Source: Chitinophagaceae bacterium UBA3430
GTDB taxonomy: Bacteria > Bacteroidota > Bacteroidia > Chitinophagales > Chitinophagaceae
DNA: 16,399 nt
Reading direction: 5' to 3'
NCBI GenBank assembly: GCA_002378975.1
Contig: DFST01000153.1
Location: 1-16,399 of the forward strand
Shown here: piece by piece, positions 1 through 6,820 of the stretch
How positions within the stretch are numbered: the stretch's first letter is position 1
Layout: each line of letters starts with the position of its first letter
Made by a program: the position numbers and the translations under genes
Notes under the pieces: model-generated
Database searches by the model: none
What the model was told of the DNA's origin: nothing
The model's input: only the letters and a program-made list of their open reading frames with translations

Positions 1-927
1 AATGAAGACGCTGCCTTCCAGGGCGTAATGTGTTTTCCCTTCGATCTGCCAGGCGATGGTGGTCAGCAGTTGATTGTTTGAAGTAATTGCTTGTTCACCG
101 GTATTCATCAGCATGAAACAACCGGTACCGTAGGTATTTTTTACCATGCCGGGTTCGGTGCAGAGTTGTCCGAACAAAGCTGCTTGTTGATCGCCAGCGA
201 TGCCAGCGATCGGAATTCCGTTGTTGGAATCAGCGCCCGGCAGTTGGGCTTGTCCGTATACCTCACTGCTTGATCGCACCTCTGGTAGTAGAGAAACGGG
301 GATATCGAATAATTCCAATAGTTCTGGGTCCCACCGCAATTCATGGATGTTGAATAGCATGGTTCGAGAGGCATTGCTCACGTCGGTAACGTGTGCTTGT
401 CCGCGTGTTAGATTCCAGACCAGCCAGCTGTCAATTGTGCCAAACGCCAACTCGCCTCGTTGGGCACGAGTCCGCGCTCCAGGTACTTGATCGAGGATCC
501 ATTTCAATTTGGAACCGGAAAAATAGGCATCGATGAGGAGTCCGGTTTTTTCTTGGATGAGTGGTCCTTTTCCGGCTTTTTTTAATTGATCGCAGAAGTC
601 AGCGGTTCGTCGGTCTTGCCAGACGATGGCCGGGTGGATGGGATGACCGGTTTTACGGTCCCACACCACGGTGGTTTCACGTTGGTTGGTGATCCCGATG
701 GCAGCGATCTGTTGGGGATCGATCTTGGCTTTGGCAATGACTTCCGCCAGTGTGCCTGATTGAGAACTCCAGATTTCATCGGCATCGTGCTCAACCCAGC
801 CCGGTTGCGGATAATGTTGTTTGAATTCTTTTTGTGCGATGGCGATGATCTGGCCCTGCACATCGATGAGTAGGCTTCGACTGCTGGTGGTTCCCTGGTC
901 GAGCGAGAGTATGTAGCGATCGGACAT
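1..927 (-). CDS. glpK: Glycerol kinase, N-terminal 309 residues (runs off the window)
   Basis: Cytoplasmic FGGY-family kinase that makes sn-glycerol 3-phosphate from glycerol and ATP. I translated the minus strand from the ATG at 927; the frame stays open to base 1, giving 309 of the usual ~500 residues. Visible motifs are the phosphate-binding loop DQGTTSSR (10-17), the glycerol-binding pair R83-E84 in TNQRETT, Y135 in DAYFSG, and the catalytic-base aspartate D246 in GIAGDQQAALFGQ. YGTGCFMLMNTG (266-277) belongs to the second ATPase-fold domain. The match to E. coli GlpK, from memory, is close and collinear, so this is glycerol kinase rather than xylulokinase or another FGGY member. It lies 103 bp downstream of the large envelope gene on the same strand, with a terminator-like hairpin between, so it probably has its own promoter. 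A near-consensus -7 box (TATCTTTC, 948-955, minus strand) sits 20 bases before the ATG. No damage is seen. Confidence 0.97.
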   Translation of the reverse strand, partial: MSDRYILSLDQGTTSSRSLLIDVQGQIIAIAQKEFKQHYPQPGWVEHDADEIWSSQSGTLAEVIAKAKIDPQQIAAIGITNQRETTVVWDRKTGHPIHPAIVWQDRRTADFCDQLKKAGKGPLIQEKTGLLIDAYFSGSKLKWILDQVPGARTRAQRGELAFGTIDSWLVWNLTRGQAHVTDVSNASRTMLFNIHELRWDPELLELFDIPVSLLPEVRSSSEVYGQAQLPGADSNNGIPIAGIAGDQQAALFGQLCTEPGMVKNTYGTGCFMLMNTGEQAITSNNQLLTTIAWQIEGKTHYALEGSVFI

Positions 928-947
928 GGCAAGCGTAGATGGGTAAG

Positions 948-955
948 GAAAGATA
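948..955 (-). promoter_or_regulatory. Possible -7 element of glpK
   Basis: TATCTTTC on the minus strand matches the Bacteroidota -7 consensus TAnnTTTG at all positions but the last, and ends 20 bases before the glpK ATG. I see no TTTG -33 box at the expected distance, so the call is weak. Confidence 0.3.
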
Positions 956-984
956 AATGATTTGTGTTTTGAATGATATAAAAA

Positions 985-1012
985 ATCCCGATCGAGTTGA
1001 CCGGGATCTTTT
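985..1012 (-). terminator. Hairpin terminator after the 1131-residue envelope gene
   Basis: On the minus strand ATCCCG (1002-1007) pairs with CGGGAT (985-990) around an 11-base loop, and the right arm runs straight into a T run (980-985 read as T). This sits 19-45 bases past the stop at 1031 and before glpK, as expected of an intrinsic terminator. The stem is only 6 bp, so strength is uncertain. The plus-strand reading also ends in CTTTT, but no plus-strand gene ends here. Confidence 0.6.
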
Positions 1013-1030
1013 CAATGTGCGGGCAGGTGA

Positions 1031-4000
1031 TTAGAAGTCCAGTCCCATCGCTAAATAGTATTTGGGTTTTCCTTTGAAGAATCCATCCATTTGCCAGGCG
1101 GCATCCACCCGGAGAAAATAACCGAATACCGTACTGCGGGCACCAAATCCATAACCGCCGGCGAAGGGTCCGACCCCACCGGCTTTTACTTTCACAGTAA
1201 CGGGCGCCGCCTGGTAGTAGAGAGCGGGTCGTTCGATCTTATCGTAGGCGCCATTCCAGGCCGTACCCAGGTCGACGAATTGTACCAATTGGAAATTGCG
1301 CAGCAATGCGTTGTTGATGGGTTTATTGATGAAGGAGGAGAAAACGGGAATGCGCACCTCACTGTTGATCACCATGGCGTTGTTTCCATTGGAGATATTC
1401 TGTTTGAATCCACGCAGATTGACGGCCAGCGATTGGTAGGCGTATTCGTTGTCCGGATCGATTGGATGTGCCGGATCGAAATAACGGAATGTGCCATCGG
1501 CCTTGCGATTGTTGGCAAACATCAGCCAGTTGTCAACTCCGCCGAGGAAATAACAAATCTTCTGGGTACCCCAGGAGAAATCAGCAGCGGCGCGGACAGC
1601 CCAGCTGATGTTCCGGTAGATGGGCAGGTAATGTCGAACGTCAAATCCGGCATTGAGCACAAAGGGGAAGTCGCCGGTTCCCTGCACGGTGCTTTTACCG
1701 ATCTGCGCGTTATAATCCATGTAGATCTTCCAGCGCAACCCTTCCCAAATGTTGAGGGTGGGTGTGATTGCATCGTCGTGTACGAACTCAATGTGTGCCA
1801 GCGCATAACTCAGTCGGTCATCGGGGGCAAACAGGGAGCGATCGGGGAAGAACTCATTGGCCAGTTTTACATAACGGTCACTGCGGTAGGCAATGTTGAT
1901 GCGCAGGCTGCGGACTTTATTGAAAGGATAACTGATCGTAGCCTGATACAGATTGGACCGCAGTTTTGAATTGTACCAAGTGGAGTCGGTGTACAAGGGT
2001 GGGTTGTCGATCGAATTCCGGTAGTAGGTAAACCCATAGTCGATGCGCTTCTTCAGGTACTGGCTGCTGAACACATATTCGTTGTTGCGCAGATTGGGAC
2101 TGATGCGATAACCACCGGCGATCTTCCAGTCTTCCATCAAGTCGGAAGTACCCACCCGAACGATCCCGTTCAAAGGGTCGTTGTTGCTCAGCTGAATGGG
2201 TCCGTAACCACCTTGGTAAGGCTGATAGCGGGTGACGAGTACGTTGTTGTTGAATCCGCTGACCAGGTAATCGTTAAAGAATTTGGGAGGACGATATGAG
2301 TATCGCTTCAGTTTCGCGGGCTCAGGCGTCTTGGCTTTAATGGTGCTGCCAACTGTTTTGGTGCTGTCTGTTTCTTCCTCAAATCCGCTGACAAATCCGC
2401 CGCCACCCGGTTGTGCGGTGCTGTCGGTGGTGGTTGGTAGCGTTTCGGGGATGGCTTGACGAGCCGCTTTTTTTGCCTCTTCGATGGTTTTGCGGCGGTA
2501 CTCTGTGGGTTTTGCATTGATGTTGCGCCGACGCAGGGTGTTTTCATCCACCCGTAACCGATAAAGCAGTTTTACATCGCCCAATTGAACCACTTCGCTG
2601 ACTTGCTGGTTGTCGCCGGCTGTACGCGTTTCGAGCATACTGCTCTGGTAATTGGTTAAGGGGAATACGTAGGCGGAATCGTTGGTGAGCGAAACAAATC
2701 CGACGGAGTCGACATCTGTTTTCTTGTATTCGCTGAGGATGCTGTCGACTTCTTTTTGCGGCGGATTGCGCAGTACTTCGTCGCCGATGAATACGAGTGT
2801 ATCCACCCCGGCGCGTTCGGTGGTGAAGAATCCCGCGTAGCGGTTGTTTACCCCGTTTTCATCGCTGATGAAGGTGAAGTGCGAGGTGTTGTATTGGGAG
2901 GGGAATCGCGCATTGCCCCATTTCAGGTCGGTGAGCTTAGAAAGTTGCCGCTGCGCAGATTGATTCCAGTTGTCGACCAGGTAGATGTTGAAATGCGGTG
3001 CAGGCATTGAGTCCATCGAAGCGCGGACATCGGGATGCGGACGGTTACTTGAGTAAAGAATGCCCGTTTTGTTGGGGAAGGCCACGAAAGAGGGGTCCAG
3101 ATCGTCATAGGGATCGTTGGTGATCTGTTCAGACGTCTGCTTATCCAGTTTGTAGGTGTAGATATCGGATTGCCCTTTACGAACCGCGCTGAAGATGAGG
3201 GTGTTTTCGTTCAGCATGAATTTCATGTCCTGAATCTGATCGAATCCCTGTATCTCTTGTTTGTTGATCTTAACACGGCGGGCCACGTCGTAGATGAAAA
3301 ATTTGATCTTGCCTTCTTCCCAATACAGAACACCCAATCGGGTCCCCTTCGGATCCCAGGCGAGGATGGGATAATGCGGATTTTTGTCATCTTCCCGGGA
3401 GCGAACGCCGAGTTTGAGTAGTACTTTTCGGTTGATGAAGTTTTCCATCAGGACCACCTGGTAGCGACCTTGCTTGAATTCAACCACACCGTAGGTGAAG
3501 CTGCGGGGTACGGGGTTGGCATTGAATCGGATGTAATCCGTTTTGCCGATGTATTCGCTGATGGCCAATTGTCCTTTCGGCGTATTGCGTCGGCCGCGGA
3601 TGTCCTTGTAATAATTTTCAGTAGTCTGGTTCATGAAATCCTGCAGGATCTCTTTGAATTTTTTCTTGGCGATCTTGTACGAGGCCTGGTTCAGGTTGCG
3701 GTAGATGCGGGCCAGGTAGAGGAAATAAGTGGGTCGCGACTTGCCATATCGGTCGGCGATGTATTTCCAGAATGCATGACCGGCCAAAAGTGGTTTATCG
3801 AACGCGAAGTGATAGAATTTTCGGTAGGAGGAGGCCAGCATGATCCCGCGGAGTTGATCGTCGAGTTCGGGATTCCAGTCTTCTGCAGCGTAGGCGATGT
3901 ATCCATCGGTTAGCCATTGCGGAAGATCGAGCAGGGCCTGGTTGGCAGCGAATTCGCCCAGGTTGTCACCGAAGAGCAAGTTCTCAACCAAATTGCGCGC

Positions 4001-4426
4001 GATGCCCTGGCGGATCTGAATACGCAGGTGTTCGCGGTTTCCATCGTAATAGACCACCATTTTGTTGTTCACCAGTTTGGTGACACCGCCGGTGTTCTGC
4101 CAATCGATGCCGATGCCGATGTTGGACTGTTGCATGGCATCGTAGTTGTTGTAGACCACGATGTTGATTCGGCGCTGCAGGCCGTATTCAACGAATGTTT
4201 CAATGGACGGCAGTTCTTTTTCGGCTACCAGGGATACGAATTTCCCCAGTCCGGTGGCGTCTTCCGTAAAGTAGACGTTGAAGTTGTCGGATTGGAAATA
4301 TTCCCATCTGAATTTCTGGTATTGGACCCGGTTCTTGCCGAATTCAACCGTGTTCACCTGGGCGATGGAGGCGATCGAGCAGATGCTGACGAAGGCCGTT
4401 AATGTGGATCGGAAAAACGATTTCAT
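1031..4426 (-). CDS. Exported peptidase-like/TolB-propeller/Omp85-type barrel protein, 1131 aa
   Basis: Large envelope protein, unnamed as far as I know. An apparent signal peptide (1-22, ending SIASIAQ) starts it. Residues ~38-290 resemble the MA-type metallopeptidase fold, but the HExxH position reads Q140-G141-I142-A143-R144 and the later glutamate is D174 (PQWLTDGYIAY), so zinc binding looks lost. Residues ~300-545 carry TolB/PD40 propeller blades, clearest in DDLDPSF...ILYSSNRPHPD (441-466). A linker rich in Thr, Pro and charged residues follows (~640-710). From ~715 alternating aromatic strands end in Omp85-like features: GGVDNW (962-967), NLRGF (1003-1007), VDLGTAW (1051-1057), GGYGFGARSTVFGYFLRVDAAW (1090-1111) and a C-terminal Phe. 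I infer an outer-membrane barrel with a periplasmic or surface propeller. Function is unknown; export, assembly or surface binding are possible. It is divergent from the MBL gene and followed by a terminator. The ATG at 4426 directly precedes the signal peptide. Confidence 0.85.
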   Translation of the reverse strand: MKSFFRSTLTAFVSICSIASIAQVNTVEFGKNRVQYQKFRWEYFQSDNFNVYFTEDATGLGKFVSLVAEKELPSIETFVEYGLQRRINIVVYNNYDAMQQSNIGIGIDWQNTGGVTKLVNNKMVVYYDGNREHLRIQIRQGIARNLVENLLFGDNLGEFAANQALLDLPQWLTDGYIAYAAEDWNPELDDQLRGIMLASSYRKFYHFAFDKPLLAGHAFWKYIADRYGKSRPTYFLYLARIYRNLNQASYKIAKKKFKEILQDFMNQTTENYYKDIRGRRNTPKGQLAISEYIGKTDYIRFNANPVPRSFTYGVVEFKQGRYQVVLMENFINRKVLLKLGVRSREDDKNPHYPILAWDPKGTRLGVLYWEEGKIKFFIYDVARRVKINKQEIQGFDQIQDMKFMLNENTLIFSAVRKGQSDIYTYKLDKQTSEQITNDPYDDLDPSFVAFPNKTGILYSSNRPHPDVRASMDSMPAPHFNIYLVDNWNQSAQRQLSKLTDLKWGNARFPSQYNTSHFTFISDENGVNNRYAGFFTTERAGVDTLVFIGDEVLRNPPQKEVDSILSEYKKTDVDSVGFVSLTNDSAYVFPLTNYQSSMLETRTAGDNQQVSEVVQLGDVKLLYRLRVDENTLRRRNINAKPTEYRRKTIEEAKKAARQAIPETLPTTTDSTAQPGGGGFVSGFEEETDSTKTVGSTIKAKTPEPAKLKRYSYRPPKFFNDYLVSGFNNNVLVTRYQPYQGGYGPIQLSNNDPLNGIVRVGTSDLMEDWKIAGGYRISPNLRNNEYVFSSQYLKKRIDYGFTYYRNSIDNPPLYTDSTWYNSKLRSNLYQATISYPFNKVRSLRINIAYRSDRYVKLANEFFPDRSLFAPDDRLSYALAHIEFVHDDAITPTLNIWEGLRWKIYMDYNAQIGKSTVQGTGDFPFVLNAGFDVRHYLPIYRNISWAVRAAADFSWGTQKICYFLGGVDNWLMFANNRKADGTFRYFDPAHPIDPDNEYAYQSLAVNLRGFKQNISNGNNAMVINSEVRIPVFSSFINKPINNALLRNFQLVQFVDLGTAWNGAYDKIERPALYYQAAPVTVKVKAGGVGPFAGGYGFGARSTVFGYFLRVDAAWQMDGFFKGKPKYYLAMGLDF

Positions 4427-4433
4427 GCGATTG

Positions 4434-4466
4434 TTGTGCTCCGGGAAAATCTCCCCGTTACCTTTG
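4434..4466 (+). promoter_or_regulatory. Promoter of the MBL hydrolase gene
   Basis: TACCTTTG (4459-4466) is a full match to the Bacteroidota -7 element TAnnTTTG. TTG at 4434-4436 (inside TTGTTG) lies 22 bp upstream and can serve as the -33 element. The -7 box ends 34 bases before the ATG at 4501, leaving a leader of roughly 25-30 nt. A CCCC/GGGG inverted repeat (4453-4469) overlaps the -7 box and could be chance. On the other strand TAATTTTA, within this 74-bp divergent spacer, is the best -7 candidate for the envelope gene, but it is weaker. Confidence 0.5.
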
Positions 4467-4500
4467 GGGTCAGAGCGGTTTAAAATTACGAAAAAGCCCT

Positions 4501-5142
4501 ATGTTGATTGTTAAATCCTTTTGCTTCAATCCCTTCTCCGAGAACACCTACATCGTGCAGGCGCCCGATGGCACTTGTGCCATTTTGGACCCGGGATGTT
4601 ACCAGACCGGCGAACGGTCGGAGCTGGAATCCTACATTCGGACCCATGGGCTGACCCCTGTTCTGTTTTTAAACACCCATTGTCACCTCGACCACATTTT
4701 TGGGAACAATTTCGTGCATCAAACCTGGAGTCTACCCTTGCACATGCATCCCAATGAACAGCCGGTACTGGACTATGCCTCCGTGGCCGGAACGATGTAC
4801 CAGGTTTCGTGCGAAAATTATGTGGGCACCACCCACTATCTGCAGGAAGGCGATCGCTGGCAATTGGGCGACGAGGAAGTGATTTGTTTGTTTACCCCCG
4901 GACATTCACCCGGCAGCTTGTCTTTTTATGCGCCGCAAAGCGGATGGGTGATCAGCGGCGATGTGTTGTTTCAGGGCAGCGTGGGTCGGACGGATCTGCC
5001 CGGCGGCAACATGGAGCAACTCATGCAAAGCATCCGGGAGCAATTGTATGTATTGCCTGATGATACGATCGTGTATTCGGGTCATGGTCCCGCCACCACC
5101 ATCGGAGCCGAGAAAAAAAATAATCCCTTTGTACGGGGATAG
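4501..5142 (+). CDS. MBL-fold hydrolase, glyoxalase-II-like (YcbL type), 213 aa
   Basis: Cytoplasmic metallo-beta-lactamase-fold hydrolase of the group often annotated as hydroxyacylglutathione hydrolase-like; it probably cleaves a thioester, but the substrate cannot be read from sequence. The two-metal site is complete: THCHLDH (59-65: H60, H62, D64, H65), H135 in GHSPGS, D154 in SGDVLF, and H195 in YSGHGPATT. QGSVGRTDLPGG (158-169) is typical of the short YcbL-type proteins, which lack the C-terminal helical substrate domain of classical GloB (~250 aa); 213 residues fits. The start is the ATG at 4501, giving MLIVKSFCFNPFSENTYIV, the usual family N-terminus. An in-frame ATG at 4402 would put the promoter-like region and part of the divergent gene into the protein. 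It is convergent with the flippase gene, with 8 bp between stop codons, and is probably monocistronic. Confidence 0.9.
   Translation: MLIVKSFCFNPFSENTYIVQAPDGTCAILDPGCYQTGERSELESYIRTHGLTPVLFLNTHCHLDHIFGNNFVHQTWSLPLHMHPNEQPVLDYASVAGTMYQVSCENYVGTTHYLQEGDRWQLGDEEVICLFTPGHSPGSLSFYAPQSGWVISGDVLFQGSVGRTDLPGGNMEQLMQSIREQLYVLPDDTIVYSGHGPATTIGAEKKNNPFVRG
5113..5140 (-). terminator. Intrinsic terminator of the flippase gene, inside the MBL coding end
   Basis: Read on the minus strand, ATCCC (5136-5140) pairs with GGGAT (5123-5127) and is followed by TA and eight consecutive T (5113-5120). This lies 11-38 bases past the flippase stop at 5151. The hairpin overlaps the last ten codons of the convergent MBL gene, whose KKN residues are encoded by the A-tract. 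Confidence 0.6.
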
Positions 5143-5172
5143 GCAAGGGGTTAATTGAAGGCCTTTGCTTTT
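5143..5172 (+). terminator. Weak terminator candidate after the MBL gene
   Basis: GCAAGG (5143-5148) can pair with CCTTTGC (5162-5168) with one bulged base, followed by TTTT (5169-5172). It begins right after the MBL stop codon and lies in the 3' end of the convergent flippase gene. The bulge and the short T run keep this tentative. Confidence 0.35.
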
Positions 5173-6665
5173 CTATCGAGTTGAAATTCTTTCCACGCAA
5201 ATAAGAGGAAGGCACCGAGGAAAACGGTAGCAACCAATAGATTGAACCAAGCGGCATGTAGCTGACTGATCAGGTATCGGTGAATCAGCACTAAGATTAC
5301 ACTGGACCCGATGTACATCGAAAGTTTTTTTAGATTATAGGGAACCGGATAGAATTTTTGTCCGCTCCAATAGCTCAATATCATCATGGTGGCGTAACAA
5401 CTCACCGTGGCAATGGCTGCGCCGAGGTAGTGAAATTCCGGGATCAGCCAGATGTTCAAGCCGATGGTGATGGCCGCACCGATCACGGTGATCCAAGCGC
5501 CCCACTGATTTTTATCCGTGAGTTTGTACCAGACGCTGAGGTTGTAATAGATCCCCAGAAAAATATTACCCAATGCAAAAAGAGGGACCCACTGCAGACC
5601 TTCGGTCCATTCGCCTCGATGAATCGCCTCGAAAAACCAGCCCACCACATCGATGTAAAGACTGATGATTAAAAACAATACACAACAGGTGAGGACGAAA
5701 AATCGCATCACGCGCGCATAGGTCTGTGGGGCATTGCTTTGATTGCTCTCACGGAAAAAGAAAGGTTCGGCGGCCATGCGGAATGCTTGTATGGCGATGG
5801 TAATGCCAATGGAAAGTCGAATGATGTTTCCAAATACGCCCAGCTCATGTCGGGCCTGATCGGCCGGTAGATCCACCACTTGTTGATAGATCAGTCGGCT
5901 TATCATGTCGTTGGCAATGCCGCCCAGTCCGACGATGATCAACGGCAAGCTATACCGAATCACTTTTTTCCAAATGATGGGGTCGATGCGCAGCGAAACA
6001 TCACGGTATTGTTTGGCGAGAAGGAGCAGGGTGAGTCCGCTACCCACCGCATTCCCGATCAGGTAATAAACAATTCCGCTTTCTTCGTTGGGGTGTACGG
6101 AACGTATCCACTGCAGCGTATCGAGCTGAAAATAATGAGGTAGGATGCCCAAGAATAGGAATACAATGACCACATTGATGAATATGCCCGCGAGTCGGGC
6201 AGCGGCGTAGCGACGGGGACGGTTTTCGAGGCGCAGGCGGGCAAATGCCAGTGCAGAAATAGTGTCGAGTGCCAAAATGGCGATCATCCAGTGCAAGTAC
6301 TCGGGATGGGCCGACATTTTTAAAAATGAAGCAATCGGATCGGTAAGAAGCCAGAGTCCGAGGGCTAAAAGCAACGTGCTCATGAACAGGGAGGTGCTGA
6401 GTGTGCTGTATAGTTTATTCGGTTCAGTTTGTTGCGCGAATCGGAAATAAGCCGTCTCCAGGCCATAGGTGAATAATACATTTAGAAACGGGATCAGCGC
6501 ATACAGCTGCGTGAGATCGGCGGTGATAGCGGGTTGGGCAAATACCAGCGGCAACGTGAGGTTCATCAGGTAACCGAGAAATCGGCTGGCGATGGTAGGG
6601 ACGCCGTACCAAAGGGTCTGGCCGGCCAGTTTCTTCACACTGCTCAAGGGGTGAGGTTTCGACAA
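5151..6665 (-). CDS. Oligosaccharide/polysaccharide flippase-like membrane protein (MOP superfamily)
   Basis: Integral inner-membrane protein of about 500 residues with roughly 12-14 hydrophobic segments spread over its whole length, matching the Wzx-like lipid-linked saccharide flippases of the MOP/MATE superfamily. The N-terminal VKKLAGQTLWYG...SRFLGYLMN segment is typical of Bacteroidota members. Substrate is unknown; no glycosyltransferases or polymerase lie next to it, so it could also be a lipid II or other lipid-linked flippase. The start is uncertain. I give the outermost in-frame start (TTG, 6665), but that TTG forms the end of a TACTTTTG promoter-like box. TTG at 6647 (giving MSSVKKLAGQ) or GTG at 6638 would fit homolog N-termini and a downstream transcription start better; none has a Shine-Dalgarno. 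It is convergent with the MBL gene. Confidence 0.85.
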   Translation of the reverse strand: MSKPHPLSSVKKLAGQTLWYGVPTIASRFLGYLMNLTLPLVFAQPAITADLTQLYALIPFLNVLFTYGLETAYFRFAQQTEPNKLYSTLSTSLFMSTLLLALGLWLLTDPIASFLKMSAHPEYLHWMIAILALDTISALAFARLRLENRPRRYAAARLAGIFINVVIVFLFLGILPHYFQLDTLQWIRSVHPNEESGIVYYLIGNAVGSGLTLLLLAKQYRDVSLRIDPIIWKKVIRYSLPLIIVGLGGIANDMISRLIYQQVVDLPADQARHELGVFGNIIRLSIGITIAIQAFRMAAEPFFFRESNQSNAPQTYARVMRFFVLTCCVLFLIISLYIDVVGWFFEAIHRGEWTEGLQWVPLFALGNIFLGIYYNLSVWYKLTDKNQWGAWITVIGAAITIGLNIWLIPEFHYLGAAIATVSCYATMMILSYWSGQKFYPVPYNLKKLSMYIGSSVILVLIHRYLISQLHAAWFNLLVATVFLGAFLLFAWKEFQLDRKAKAFN

Positions 6666-6670
6666 AAGTA
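6663..6670 (-). promoter_or_regulatory. -7 element of the flippase gene (TACTTTTG)
   Basis: Minus-strand TACTTTTG is a full TAnnTTTG match. Its last three bases are the outermost in-frame TTG start of the flippase, so if the box works as a promoter, translation must begin downstream (6647 or 6638). No TTTG -33 box is obvious at 19-23 bp. Confidence 0.4.
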
Positions 6671-6679
6671 GGTCAAAGC

Positions 6680-6766
6680 AAGTTGAGAAGTAGAGAGTTG
6701 ATGGTTGAGGTTGAGAGGTTTTAAGGGGATTGTTGAATCCCTCGATTCCGGACTCAACTTCTCAAC
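6680..6766. repeat. GTTGAG-rich intergenic repeat with inverted copy
   Basis: The 155-bp spacer holds GTTGAG or GTTGA units at 6682, 6697, 6704, 6710 and 6732, then two complementary CTCAAC units (6753-6758 partly, 6761-6766). GTTGAGAAGT (6682-6691) has a perfect 10-bp inverted copy ACTTCTCAAC (6757-6766) with a 65-base gap. It codes for nothing I can see and lies between two divergent promoter-like boxes. It may be one copy of a dispersed intergenic repeat family or a palindromic element; a simple terminator is unlikely because no T run follows. Confidence 0.5.
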
Positions 6767-6797
6767 ACCATCTCCTAAGCATCTCGTATTGGATTAT

Positions 6798-6805
6798 TAT
6801 ATTTG
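6798..6805 (+). promoter_or_regulatory. -7 element upstream of the coiled-coil protein gene (TATATTTG)
   Basis: TATATTTG matches TAnnTTTG fully and ends 15 bases before the ATG at 6821. It contains an in-frame TTG (6803) that would otherwise extend the protein by six residues. No clear TTTG box lies 19-23 bp upstream. Confidence 0.45.
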
Positions 6806-6820
6806 AAAAAACATTCCCTT

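Noticed and set aside
192..209. Tandem 9-mer GCCAGCGAT x2
   Set aside because: It lies in glpK and encodes the conserved IAGIAGD stretch around the active-site aspartate, so protein constraint explains it.
1091..1969. Open 292-codon plus-strand frame opposite the envelope gene
   Set aside because: It has no start context or recognisable domain and is antisense to a well-supported barrel domain; the openness follows from the codon use of the real gene. Other long antisense frames at 3470-4402 are rejected for the same reason.
4402..4500. N-terminal extension of the MBL hydrolase from an upstream ATG
   Set aside because: It covers the TACCTTTG promoter box and the divergent gene's start, and homologs begin at the MLIVK-like residues.
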